NCBI GenBank assembly: GCA_025916135.1
Contig: CP104793.1
Span: 744,001-808,000, forward strand
Length of the DNA: 64,000 nt
Direction: 5' to 3'
From: Rhodobacteraceae bacterium D3-12
GTDB lineage: Bacteria > Pseudomonadota > Alphaproteobacteria > Rhodobacterales > Rhodobacteraceae
Below the pieces are notes generated by a model. It was given only the letters and a program-made list of their open reading frames with translations, was not told the origin of the DNA and made no database searches. Of this stretch, positions 51,868 to 59,265 are shown piece by piece; positions within the stretch are counted from its first letter, which is position 1; each line of letters starts with the position of its first letter. The translations under genes and the position numbers were made by a program.

Positions 51868-52209
51868 ATGGCACGAACATCGACCAACGGTTCCGCAAAG
51901 GACGCCACGGTAGCTGATCTTTCGGCGGAAATCGAAACGCTGCGCAAGGATTTGGGCAGCCTGACGGATACGATTGCCGAGCTGGGGAAATCCAAGGCAA
52001 GCGCGTTGAAGGACGCCGCCAGCGAGCGGGTCAAATCGGCACGCGACACGGCGCAGCAGAAGGGGGCCGAGGCGGCCGAAAAGGTTGGCGCACAGGCTCA
52101 ATATGCCCAGACGCAGGCGAATGAGTTCATTCAGCAGAAGCCCGCGACCGCGATGGGTATTGCAGCCGGTGTCGGCTTTCTTGTCGGCATGTTGAGCACG
52201 CGCCGGTGA
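51868..52209 (+). CDS. DUF883 (YqjD/ElaB-like) membrane-anchored protein
   Basis: The 113-residue protein has a long amphipathic, alanine-rich coiled helix (residues 15-85: DLSAEIETLRKDLGSLTDTIAELGKSKASALKDAASERVKSARD) and a C-terminal membrane anchor (PATAMGIAAGVGFLVGML) ending in STRR. E. coli YqjD of this family binds ribosomes at the membrane in stationary phase; the same is possible here. A strong AAGGAG site precedes ATG 51868. The holin-like gene starts 4 bp after its stop. Confidence 0.9.
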   Translation: MARTSTNGSAKDATVADLSAEIETLRKDLGSLTDTIAELGKSKASALKDAASERVKSARDTAQQKGAEAAEKVGAQAQYAQTQANEFIQQKPATAMGIAAGVGFLVGMLSTRR

Positions 52210-52213
52210 GCCG

Positions 52214-52588
52214 ATGCTGAGCGGGATCAAACAAACCGCAGCCGATGCTGCGCGCAAGGCAGGCCTCCTGACGGGGGGGCTGCTTTGTGTTGGTGTTGGC
52301 TTGGCGTTTTTGACGGCGGCGGCGTGGATTTACCTTGCTGCGACGTTGGATGCTTTGGCGGCGGCGTCGATCATTGGTGGCGTATACGCCGGGCTGGGCC
52401 TGATCCTGATCGGGGTGGCAAGCTCGTCAGGGGCGCGAAACGCACAGGCGCGGGCCTATCGCGAGGCGCTGCACGAGAGCGAGGCGCAGCATGCGCCAGC
52501 GGGTGAAGCGCCACCGTTGATGCAGGCGTTTTTATACGGCATGCAGGCGGGCACCAATGCCTCTAGCGTGACGCGACGCCCAGAGTAA
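52214..52588 (+). CDS. Phage-holin-superfamily (YqjE-like) membrane protein
   Basis: The 124-residue protein has two hydrophobic helices (residues about 15-43 and 48-72) and a hydrophilic tail. It is equivalent to the YqjE/DUF1469-type holin-superfamily protein that follows YqjD in enterobacteria, so the pair is a YqjD-YqjE-like module rather than phage lysis genes. It should be co-transcribed with the DUF883 gene. Its last 26 bp overlap the convergent receiver-like gene. Confidence 0.82.
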   Translation: MLSGIKQTAADAARKAGLLTGGLLCVGVGLAFLTAAAWIYLAATLDALAAASIIGGVYAGLGLILIGVASSSGARNAQARAYREALHESEAQHAPAGEAPPLMQAFLYGMQAGTNASSVTRRPE

Positions 52589-52922
52589 AAAGCGCCGAGG
52601 CGATCATCGCATCGGTAAAGAGACGCGGCAGGATGACGACCTTGCCGGTCTCTGATGTGTCCAGAAGCTCGTCATCATCCGACAACAAAATCAGACGTTC
52701 ACCAACGCTGCGGCGCATCATGGCGATGAGGTTGGCGGCGGCGTGACCGCTGGGCATCATCGCCAAGGCGAGATGGGCGAGCGAGGCGGAGGACTGCTCG
52801 ATCGCGGAGTCGATGGTGTCAGCCACCTCGATCACTGCGTCGGGCACGCAGTTTTGCAGGATCTGACTTAGATCCATCGCAACGATAGGGTCATCCATGA
52901 TGACCAGCATTCTCGAAGCCAT
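52563..52922 (-). CDS. Receiver-like protein lacking the phosphoacceptor
   Basis: The 119-residue protein has the size and strand pattern of a stand-alone CheY-like receiver: MLVIMDDPIVAMDLSQILQNC gives the acidic pair at strand beta-1. At beta-3, where the phosphorylated aspartate should lie, it reads LALAMMPSG with no acid. The usual lysine of beta-5 is not visible either (KVVILPRLF has arginine after proline). It is probably a phosphorylation-independent pseudo-receiver. Location inside the GSR island suggests a role as an adaptor there. ATG 52922 is used; 52910 is an alternative. Confidence 0.7.
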   Translation of the reverse strand: MASRMLVIMDDPIVAMDLSQILQNCVPDAVIEVADTIDSAIEQSSASLAHLALAMMPSGHAAANLIAMMRRSVGERLILLSDDDELLDTSETGKVVILPRLFTDAMIASALFTLGVASR

Positions 52923-53112
52923 ACCAATTTTTCCTGAACCGAGGAGGCGGGCGAATTGAGCCCGCAGCGGGATCGTGCCTTAAACCAAGACAGATTACCG
53001 TGCAATATTTTCTATGCAATAATTACTCTGCGATTGGCTTGGATGGTTCTGCGCACCACATTTGGGTTAGAAAAGACCGCTGTTTCAGAAATGGAGCGCT
53101 ATGAACACGCAA

Positions 53113-53136
53113 AAGCGGGCCGAAATCGGCCCGCTT
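53113..53136 (-). terminator. Terminator of the PLDc_N-type gene
   Basis: AAGCGGGCCG (53113-53122) pairs perfectly with CGGCCCGCTT (53127-53136), with a 4-base loop. Read leftward it is followed by TT and GCG, giving TTTT overall. It ends the minus-strand transcript starting at the EcfG promoter 53435-53460. Confidence 0.85.
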
Positions 53137-53170
53137 GGCATGTCGTTCATCGGGGGTAGCCCCCCTTTGG

Positions 53171-53362
53171 TTAGGCGTGGGATGTCGCGCTGCGCGGACC
53201 CGCCACAAGCCAGATGATAAAGCCCAGCAACGGCAGGAAGAGCACGAGAAGCGTCCAGAGAACTTTCTTGCCGGTTGAGACGCTCGATCCGACAATCGAA
53301 ACGATTGCCCAAATGTCGAGTACCAAGATGATCAGGCCGCCTAATCCACTAACTTCCAACAT
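53171..53362 (-). CDS. PLDc_N-type small membrane protein
   Basis: The 63-residue protein has two helices: GLGGLIILVLDIWAIVSIVGS, and KKVLWTLLVLFLPLLGFIIWLVAGPR. The pattern (W..LV.FLP..GFI.WL..GPR) is the phospholipase D nuclease N-terminal (PLDc_N) domain found alone in small membrane proteins; there is no catalytic HKD motif. Function unknown. It has an exact EcfG promoter 73 bp upstream, a GGAG site and a terminator, so it is a monocistronic GSR gene. Confidence 0.88.
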   Translation of the reverse strand: MLEVSGLGGLIILVLDIWAIVSIVGSSVSTGKKVLWTLLVLFLPLLGFIIWLVAGPRSATSHA

Positions 53363-53434
53363 TGTTATATCTCCTTCGGTGCTGATCCCGCTGCCGCGTT
53401 ATTGGCGGGTTTTATCTGCGGGCTTCAGATATAA

Positions 53435-53460
53435 AACGCACGGGAGGGCGGGTTTGTTCC
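53435..53460 (-). promoter_or_regulatory. EcfG promoter of the PLDc_N gene
   Basis: Read leftward: GGAAC (53460-53456), 17 nt, CGTT (53438-53435), an exact consensus upstream of the small membrane protein gene ending at 53171. Confidence 0.85.
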
Positions 53461-53500
53461 GTAAATTTGGCTGAAAATACAGGGATTTCGGCGTGATTTG

Positions 53501-53525
53501 GGAACGGAAACCGGCGCGCTGCGTT
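53501..53525 (+). promoter_or_regulatory. EcfG promoter of the DUF2254 gene
   Basis: GGAAC (53501-53505), 16 nt, CGTT (53522-53525), an exact consensus. It lies 73 bp before ATG 53598 and is divergent from the promoter at 53435-53460. Confidence 0.85.
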
Positions 53526-53597
53526 AGGTGTTTAGGGGCGTGCGCCCTTGGAATGGACCTGCGGGCGCGAGCGCTGCGAAAGTTGGGGGTGAACACG

Positions 53598-54830
53598 ATG
53601 AGAATAAACGCTTTTGTGGCGAAGCTGGTGCAGGATGTGCGGGCGAGTTATTGGTTTTTGCCGGCTTCTTTGGTGTGTCTGGCGCTGTTGGTGTCGCAGG
53701 CAAGTTTGTTCATTGATCGCAATCCCGAGTGGTTGCCGTTTGAGCCGCCGCAGGCGTTTCGCAACACCCATGTCGAGGGCGCGCGGTCGCTCTTGTCGAT
53801 CGTTGCGCAGTCGATTTTTGGCGTGGCGGGGGTGTTGTTTTCGATGACGATCGCGGCGGTGTCGTTTGCGTCGGGCAATTTCGGGCCGCGGCTGATCGGG
53901 AATTTCATGCGCGACCGGGGCAATCAATGGAGCCTTGGCATTTTGATCATGACCTTTGTGTTCGCTTTGATGATCTTGCGCGCCATTCAGGGGGGCGGGG
54001 TTTCGGGCGCGGACGAGGTGTTTGTGCCGCATCTGTCGATCTTTCTGGCGTTGATTTTGACGTTGGTGTCGGTGTTTACGGTGATCTATTTCGTGCATCA
54101 CATCCCGGAAACCATCAATGTTTCGAATATCACCGCCGCGCTGGGGCGCAGGCTTGTCGGGGCAATCAAAAAGGTGATTGAGGCCCAAGGCGAGCGCAGC
54201 GAGGAAGGTGGCGCCGTGACCTGGCCCAGGACCGAGGCGGAGGCCAATGTCACCCTGTCAAAAACCGGCTATATTCAGGCGTTGAACACCCAGGATTTGC
54301 GCGATCTGGCCGAGAAAAATGATCTGTGTATTCAGGTGATGCGCCCGATCGGGAGCTTTGTCACCCACGACACGGTGGTATTGCGGGTGTGGGGTAAGGC
54401 CGCGGGCGATGAGGCGGTGAGGCGCGAAATCCGCACCGCGTTTGCATTGGGGGCGAGCCCGACAGAAGCGCAGAACCTGATGTTCGTGGTGGATCAGCTG
54501 GTTGAGATGATCGCGCGGGCGATGTCGCCGGGAATGAACGATCCGTTCACGGCGATCAACTGTTTGAACTGGTTGCATGCGGCGGCAGTGACGGGCGCGA
54601 ATTACGAAGGTGGTTTGCTGGGGGAAACGCAGGGCGCGGTGCGCCTTAGGCGGCCAGAGTTTCGCGACATTTTGCAGGGCGGATTTGGCGCGGCCTATCC
54701 ATATGTAAGCTCGGATGCGCTGTGTTTGAGCCATGTGACGGGGATCTTTGTGCAGATGAAAGAGCAGATCGAGGACAGCGCGCACCGCGATACGCTGAAA
54801 GAGTTTTTGGCCCAGTTGGATGAAGGGTAG
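53598..54830 (+). CDS. DUF2254 domain-containing membrane protein
   Basis: The 410-residue protein has four N-terminal membrane helices (about residues 20-40, 75-100, 120-140 and 155-180), including SLLSIVAQSIFGVAGVLFSMTIAAVSFASGNFGPRLIGNFM. A cytoplasmic domain of about 220 residues follows, with MSPGMNDPFTAINCLNWL near residue 310. This is the DUF2254 family, membrane proteins of unknown function. I place the start at ATG 53598, because the promoter at 53501-53525 makes the upstream in-frame codon at 53493 untranscribed. It is predicted to be EcfG-dependent. Confidence 0.88.
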   Translation: MRINAFVAKLVQDVRASYWFLPASLVCLALLVSQASLFIDRNPEWLPFEPPQAFRNTHVEGARSLLSIVAQSIFGVAGVLFSMTIAAVSFASGNFGPRLIGNFMRDRGNQWSLGILIMTFVFALMILRAIQGGGVSGADEVFVPHLSIFLALILTLVSVFTVIYFVHHIPETINVSNITAALGRRLVGAIKKVIEAQGERSEEGGAVTWPRTEAEANVTLSKTGYIQALNTQDLRDLAEKNDLCIQVMRPIGSFVTHDTVVLRVWGKAAGDEAVRREIRTAFALGASPTEAQNLMFVVDQLVEMIARAMSPGMNDPFTAINCLNWLHAAAVTGANYEGGLLGETQGAVRLRRPEFRDILQGGFGAAYPYVSSDALCLSHVTGIFVQMKEQIEDSAHRDTLKEFLAQLDEG

Positions 54831-54845
54831 GCGCGGCGAACGCAA

Positions 54846-54872
54846 AAAAGGGGAGCATGGCGCCCCCCTTTT
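54846..54872. terminator. Bidirectional terminator after the DUF2254 gene
   Basis: AAAAGGGG (54846-54853) pairs with CCCCTTTT (54865-54872), with A and T runs suiting both convergent genes. Confidence 0.8.
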
Positions 54873-54900
54873 CCGGTAGATGTGTCAAGCGATGGACGGC

Positions 54901-55362
54901 TTATTTACCGTAGGTGTCCATGGCTTCCAGTTCGGCTTTGCTCAGCGTGACGTGAACGCGCATGTCGTCACCTTCGGTGGAGCGCAGAACATTCAGCTTG
55001 TCGAGCTCAAGCGCGACCGGCTTTTCGCCAATACCAAGGAAGCCGCCAACGTCGATCACGGCTTTTTCGACTTTCATGTCGTCCGTCATCAGAACTTCGG
55101 ACACTTCGCCAATCCAGACGTTTTTCGAGTCATAGACTTCGGTTCCGGTCAGGGTCTCGGCGGTGATATACTGCTGTTCGGCAGCCGCAAAACCGTCGAT
55201 ATCGAGCTTGGTCTCGGCTTTCATGGCCGGGTCTTTGTCGGTCATCTCGGTCTTGGCAGCCTCGGGTGATTTGTCCAGCGGCGTGCTGTCGGCCATGGAA
55301 TCGGCAATGGCAGCGGATGCGCCAAAGGTGATAAGAGCGGTGGTCATCATAAGATTTTTCAT
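54901..55362 (-). CDS. Secreted PRC-barrel domain protein
   Basis: The 153-residue protein has a signal peptide (KNLMMTTALITFGASAAIADS), an acidic linker and a PRC-barrel-like domain (ITAETLTGTEVYDSKNVWIGEVSEVLMTDDMKVEKAVIDVGGFLGIGEKPVALEL). Exported single PRC-barrel proteins are frequent in alphaproteobacterial stress regulons. AAGGAGA precedes ATG 55362. A near match to the EcfG consensus (GGAAC, 16 nt, TGTT; 55438-55414, leftward) lies about 52 bp upstream, so GSR control is possible but weaker than for its neighbours. Confidence 0.88.
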   Translation of the reverse strand: MKNLMMTTALITFGASAAIADSMADSTPLDKSPEAAKTEMTDKDPAMKAETKLDIDGFAAAEQQYITAETLTGTEVYDSKNVWIGEVSEVLMTDDMKVEKAVIDVGGFLGIGEKPVALELDKLNVLRSTEGDDMRVHVTLSKAELEAMDTYGK

Positions 55363-55519
55363 CGGTCTCTCCTTACTTTCAGTTACATGCACATTGTCGT
55401 GCTGTGGGGAGAGAACACATGCGGATGCGAAATGTTCCGGGTGAAAAAATCTTTTTCGAAATATTCCATCAACCTGCTGAATTCATTAGATTATAGAATA
55501 TTCAGCACCAAAGGGGGCT

Positions 55520-55544
55520 GGAACCTTTTGCGCGGGCATGCGTT
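55520..55544 (+). promoter_or_regulatory. EcfG promoter of the MscS-type channel gene
   Basis: GGAAC (55520-55524), 16 nt, CGTT (55541-55544), an exact consensus 67 bp before ATG 55611. Confidence 0.85.
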
Positions 55545-55610
55545 TAAGACCCGGAAGGGTGCGCCGATGCGCGCGCCGCGTTGAAAAACCTAGGAAAGTG
55601 ACGAAAAACC

Positions 55611-56537
55611 ATGGATCAGACGACCACGACGACCGAACCGCAGGGGTTCATTGCGCAATTGTTTCAAACCGACATCTATGACGGCAAGTCTTTGGCCGAT
55701 CTGGTGACGCTGGAGAGCCTGTTTGATCTGGCGGGCAATGTGGTGGCCGCGATCCTGATCATCTTTGCCGGTTTTGTTATCGCGGGGTTTTTGAAGCGCC
55801 GGATTGTGCGGGTCGGGGAGCGGTATGAGCATCTGGATGTGACGCTGTTCCGGTTTCTGGGGAATGTGACGCGTTACACTGTGCTGGCGTTTACCGCTCT
55901 GTTTGTTCTGAACACATTCGGGGTGCAGACCACGTCGATTGTTGCGGTTATCGGTGCTGCCGGTCTGGCGATTGGCTTGGCGTTGCAGGGCACATTGTCG
56001 AATGTTGCGGCGGGGGTGATGATTGTGATGTTTCGCCCGCTTAAAATCGGGGATTTTGTCGAGGTCAACGACGTGATGGGCACGGTCAAGGATATCACGC
56101 TCAACTATACCGAGTTGGCCGATCTGTCGAATGTGCAGGTGATCGTGCCGAATTCGGAGGTTTGGGGCAACACGATCAAGAACTATTCGACCAACGCCAC
56201 GCGCCGGGCCGAGTGGACCTTTGGCGTGGGCTATGGCGTTAACCTTGCCGCTGCAGAGCAGGTGATCCGCGACACGATCCTTGCTGATGAGCGGGCGCTG
56301 AGCGACCCGGAGCCGTTCTTTCAGGTGACGAACCTAGGCGACAGCAGCGTTGATTTCCTTGTGCGGGTCTGGTGCGATGCGGGGGATTATTTCCAGTTCA
56401 AGGCCGACATGACGCGCAAGGTCAAAGAGGCGATGGACGCGGGTGATATCGACATCCCGTTCCCGACGCGCACCTTGGTGCATGACACGCCCGTGCTGGT
56501 GCGTGACGACAGCGAAGAGGTGGCTCAGGCGAGCTGA
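55611..56537 (+). CDS. Small-conductance mechanosensitive channel (MscS family)
   Basis: The 308-residue protein has three membrane helices (about residues 40-60, 80-105 and 110-145), the last being the pore helix GAAGLAIGLALQGTLSNVAAGVMIVMFRPLKIGDFVEV. A beta domain (TLNYTELADLSNVQVIVPNSEVWGNTIKNYS) and an alpha/beta C-terminal domain follow. It gates on membrane tension and releases solutes on hypo-osmotic shock. An exact EcfG promoter precedes it, which ties osmotic release to the general stress response. Confidence 0.93.
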   Translation: MDQTTTTTEPQGFIAQLFQTDIYDGKSLADLVTLESLFDLAGNVVAAILIIFAGFVIAGFLKRRIVRVGERYEHLDVTLFRFLGNVTRYTVLAFTALFVLNTFGVQTTSIVAVIGAAGLAIGLALQGTLSNVAAGVMIVMFRPLKIGDFVEVNDVMGTVKDITLNYTELADLSNVQVIVPNSEVWGNTIKNYSTNATRRAEWTFGVGYGVNLAAAEQVIRDTILADERALSDPEPFFQVTNLGDSSVDFLVRVWCDAGDYFQFKADMTRKVKEAMDAGDIDIPFPTRTLVHDTPVLVRDDSEEVAQAS

Positions 56538-57304
56538 CCACCATCAACGCGCAGGTCGATGCCGGTGACAAAGCCGGCTTCGTCCGAAGCAAGATAAAGC
56601 GCGGCGTTGGCAATGTCCCACGCCGTGCCCTGCCGGCCCATCGGCACCATTGCGGCGCGGCGTTTGGCCAGCTCGTCGGGCGGGGTTTCGCGATCAACGA
56701 ACGAACTGACATGCGGGGTGTCGATCACGCCGGGCAGGATCGCGTTGGAGCGGATGCCAAGCGCGGCGTTCTCGCTGGCGATAGAGCGCGACAGGCGCAG
56801 GAGCGCGGCCTTGGATACCTCGTAAGAGACATAGCTGTAGGGTGCGGAATAGACCGCCGCCAGCGACGAGACAAAGATGAAGGCGCCGGATTTCTGGGCC
56901 TGCATGGCGGGTAGAACCGCCCGCGACAAGCGCATGGCCGAGGTCAGGTTGATATCAAAGATACGCTCCCAATCGGCGTCGGATGTGTCGGTGACACCTC
57001 CCGGCATGCTGATCCCGACGTTATAGTTGAGCACGTCGATCCCGCCCCAATGGGCCACCATCGTGTCGAGCACGGTCGCACCGGCGTCGGGCGTGGTGAC
57101 ATCAACGGCGAGGGTCGTGGCGCTGCCGCCTTCGGCGTGGATTAGGGCAGCGGTTTCGGCGGCGGCCTCGGCGTTGCGATCAACGCAGAGCACATGCGCC
57201 CCTTCGCGGGCAAAGCGCAGGGCGGTGGCCTTGCCATTGCCCCAGCCCGCGCCGATCGACCCGGCGCCGATGATGGCGCAGCGTTTGTTTTCAAGCCGTT
57301 TCAT
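56525..57304 (-). CDS. SDR family NAD(P)-dependent oxidoreductase
   Basis: The 259-residue protein has the classical short-chain dehydrogenase pattern: GAGSIGAGWGNGKATALRFAREGA, the catalytic YVSYEVSKAA (Tyr-x3-Lys) with a preceding serine in IFVSSLAAV, and the PGVIDTP loop. The cofactor loop ends CVDRN, which favours NAD. It is last of a five-gene minus operon with a TRAP transporter and another SDR, 3 bp after the large permease stop. Substrate unknown, probably a hydroxyacid or alcohol imported by the TRAP system. Confidence 0.92.
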   Translation of the reverse strand: MKRLENKRCAIIGAGSIGAGWGNGKATALRFAREGAHVLCVDRNAEAAAETAALIHAEGGSATTLAVDVTTPDAGATVLDTMVAHWGGIDVLNYNVGISMPGGVTDTSDADWERIFDINLTSAMRLSRAVLPAMQAQKSGAFIFVSSLAAVYSAPYSYVSYEVSKAALLRLSRSIASENAALGIRSNAILPGVIDTPHVSSFVDRETPPDELAKRRAAMVPMGRQGTAWDIANAALYLASDEAGFVTGIDLRVDGGQLA

Positions 57305-57306
57305 GG

Positions 57307-58671
57307 TCAGTTCCCCAAGAGCGTATTGGGCAGCCACATAACGATGCCCGGCTTCCACACGAACAGCATCAGCGCGCCGATTTGCAGCAGCACGAAGGGA
57401 ATGATGCCGCGATAGATCTGCCCCATGGTGACATGCGCCCCGCCCGCGCCCTTGAGATAGAACAGGGCAAAGCCGAAGGGTGGTGTCAGGAACGAGGTTT
57501 GCAGGTTCACCGCCACAAGGATTGCGAACCAGTAGATCATATCGCCCTTTGCCACGTGATCGCCAAAGTCCATCGTATGCACGATGGGCGCAAAGATCGG
57601 CAGCATGATCAGCGTGATTTCGATCCAGTCAAAGAAGAAGCCCATGATGAAAATCATCAGCATCATCATTGCCAGGAGGCCCCAATCGCCAAACGACAGG
57701 CTGCGTGCGGTCGAGACGATAAAGTGCTCGCCCCCGATCAGGCGGAAGATATAGGAAAACGCCGTTGCCCCGACAAAGATGAAGAACAGCATCGCGATGG
57801 TGCGGATCGAACCGTCAAGCGCGCTGGTGAGCGCCTTCCAGTCGAGCCTACGGCGCAGGAAGCCGAGGAGCAGCGCCGCGACAGCGCCGACGCCTGAGGC
57901 TTCGGTCGGGGTGGCCACGCCGCCGAGGATCGAGCCGAGCACCGCGACGATGATAAGGAACGGCAGGCCGAGCGAGACGACGAGTTCGCCCCAGCCGTCG
58001 AACGTTTCGGTCCCGTCGCGGGGGGCGCGCGGGGCGAGATCGGGCCGCCGCCATGCGATCAGCACGATATAGAGGAGGTAGAGCCCCGCCAGCGCAAGGC
58101 CGGGCAGGAAGGCCGCGACAAAGAGCTTGGCGAGGTTCAGCGTCAGCAGATCGCCCATGAAGACGAGCATTACCGACGGCGGAATGAGAATGCCAAGCGT
58201 GCCCGCGCTGGCGATTGTGCCCGCGGCGAGCGAGGGGGCATAGCCGCGTTTGATCATCGTCGGTAACGCCAGCGCCGTGAGCATCACCACGGAGGCGCCA
58301 ATAATGCCGGTCGCCGCCGCAAGGATCGTGCCGACCAGCGTCACCGCAAGGGCCAGCCCGCCGGGCACCGCGCGCAGCAGTTTTTGCAGCGCGATCAGCA
58401 GGTCATCGGCAATGCGGGTTTTTTCCAGCACCAGCCCCATGAAGACAAACATCGGCGCGGCGACAAGCACCGGGTTTTCGATGATGCCGCCAAAGATCCG
58501 GTTCGGCAGAAGTGTTAGCTGGGCAAAGCGGATATCGCCCGAATAAAGCGCGATGGAGCCAAAGATTAGCGTGACACCCATCAGCATGACGCCGACAGGG
58601 AGGCTTGAAAACAGGCCAAAGATCAGCCCGAGAAACATGAAGGCGGGCAAAAGGTCGCTCAGAAATTCCAT
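57307..58671 (-). CDS. TRAP transporter large permease (DctM type)
   Basis: The 454-residue protein has about twelve hydrophobic helices and DctM motifs: PVGVMLMGVTLIFGSIALYSG, GIIENPVLVAAPMFVFMGLVLEKT, AATGIIGASVVMLTALALPTMIKRGY, and FFFDWIEITLIMLPIFAPI. It couples Na+ gradients to import of the acid delivered by the DctP-like protein. It directly abuts the small permease gene. The family length is normal. Confidence 0.94.
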   Translation of the reverse strand: MEFLSDLLPAFMFLGLIFGLFSSLPVGVMLMGVTLIFGSIALYSGDIRFAQLTLLPNRIFGGIIENPVLVAAPMFVFMGLVLEKTRIADDLLIALQKLLRAVPGGLALAVTLVGTILAAATGIIGASVVMLTALALPTMIKRGYAPSLAAGTIASAGTLGILIPPSVMLVFMGDLLTLNLAKLFVAAFLPGLALAGLYLLYIVLIAWRRPDLAPRAPRDGTETFDGWGELVVSLGLPFLIIVAVLGSILGGVATPTEASGVGAVAALLLGFLRRRLDWKALTSALDGSIRTIAMLFFIFVGATAFSYIFRLIGGEHFIVSTARSLSFGDWGLLAMMMLMIFIMGFFFDWIEITLIMLPIFAPIVHTMDFGDHVAKGDMIYWFAILVAVNLQTSFLTPPFGFALFYLKGAGGAHVTMGQIYRGIIPFVLLQIGALMLFVWKPGIVMWLPNTLLGN

Positions 58672-59208
58672 TTAGCTGGCCTCGAACGGGTTGGGTTGCA
58701 GATCGGGGCGATAGAGCGAGACAACACAGCGCAAAGCGACCGAAAGGCCGCCGAGCATGGTCAGCACAGCCGAAACCGGGATGACCGATTTGATGATCCA
58801 GCGGTGCGACAAGCCGACCCCGCCATTCGAGGTTTCGCCGCGCAGAAAGGAGCGTTCGGCAAAGTCGTAGCCAAACCACAGCAGCAGACCCATGAAGGGC
58901 AGCAGGAACAGGATGATGGAAAACAATTCAAGCCAGAGGCGACGGCGGGCGCCGATCCGTGCGGCGAAGATGTCGATCCGCACATGCGCGTCCTTGAGAT
59001 AGGCATAGCCAAAGGCCAGCACCGCAATCGCGCCGTGCAGATGCCATTCCAGCTCTTGCAGTTTGAACGACCCGGTGGCGAAGAAGCGCCGCCCGATCAC
59101 GTCATACATGATAACGCCCGCAAGGATCAGGATAAGCGCGCCGCAAAGCGCGGCAAACCAGCGGCATGGCAGCGCGAACCAGCGCGACAGGGTGAGACAG
59201 GTTTCCAT
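58672..59208 (-). CDS. TRAP transporter small permease (DctQ type)
   Basis: The 178-residue protein has four helices and the DctQ features VIMYDVIGRRFFATGSFKLQELEWHLHG and YAYLKDAHVRIDIFAAR. It forms the membrane complex with DctM. I chose ATG 59208; an in-frame start at 59238 would add ten residues. It is followed with no gap by the large permease gene. Confidence 0.92.
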   Translation of the reverse strand: METCLTLSRWFALPCRWFAALCGALILILAGVIMYDVIGRRFFATGSFKLQELEWHLHGAIAVLAFGYAYLKDAHVRIDIFAARIGARRRLWLELFSIILFLLPFMGLLLWFGYDFAERSFLRGETSNGGVGLSHRWIIKSVIPVSAVLTMLGGLSVALRCVVSLYRPDLQPNPFEAS

Positions 59209-59265
59209 GATGCAATTCCCGAAAGCTGCGCGGGCCACGCCAAAGCGGCCCGCGCAGGGTTGCGT

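Noticed and set aside
52214-52588. Prophage lysis holin
   Set aside because: The holin-like gene pairs with a DUF883 gene like enterobacterial yqjD-yqjE and there are no other phage genes nearby.
52956-53159. 67-codon plus-strand ORF
   Set aside because: It contains the perfect terminator hairpin at 53113-53136 and shows no domain or codon bias.
55387-55584. 65-codon plus-strand ORF upstream of mscS
   Set aside because: It spans the EcfG promoter at 55520-55544 and has no ribosome-binding site; it is promoter DNA.
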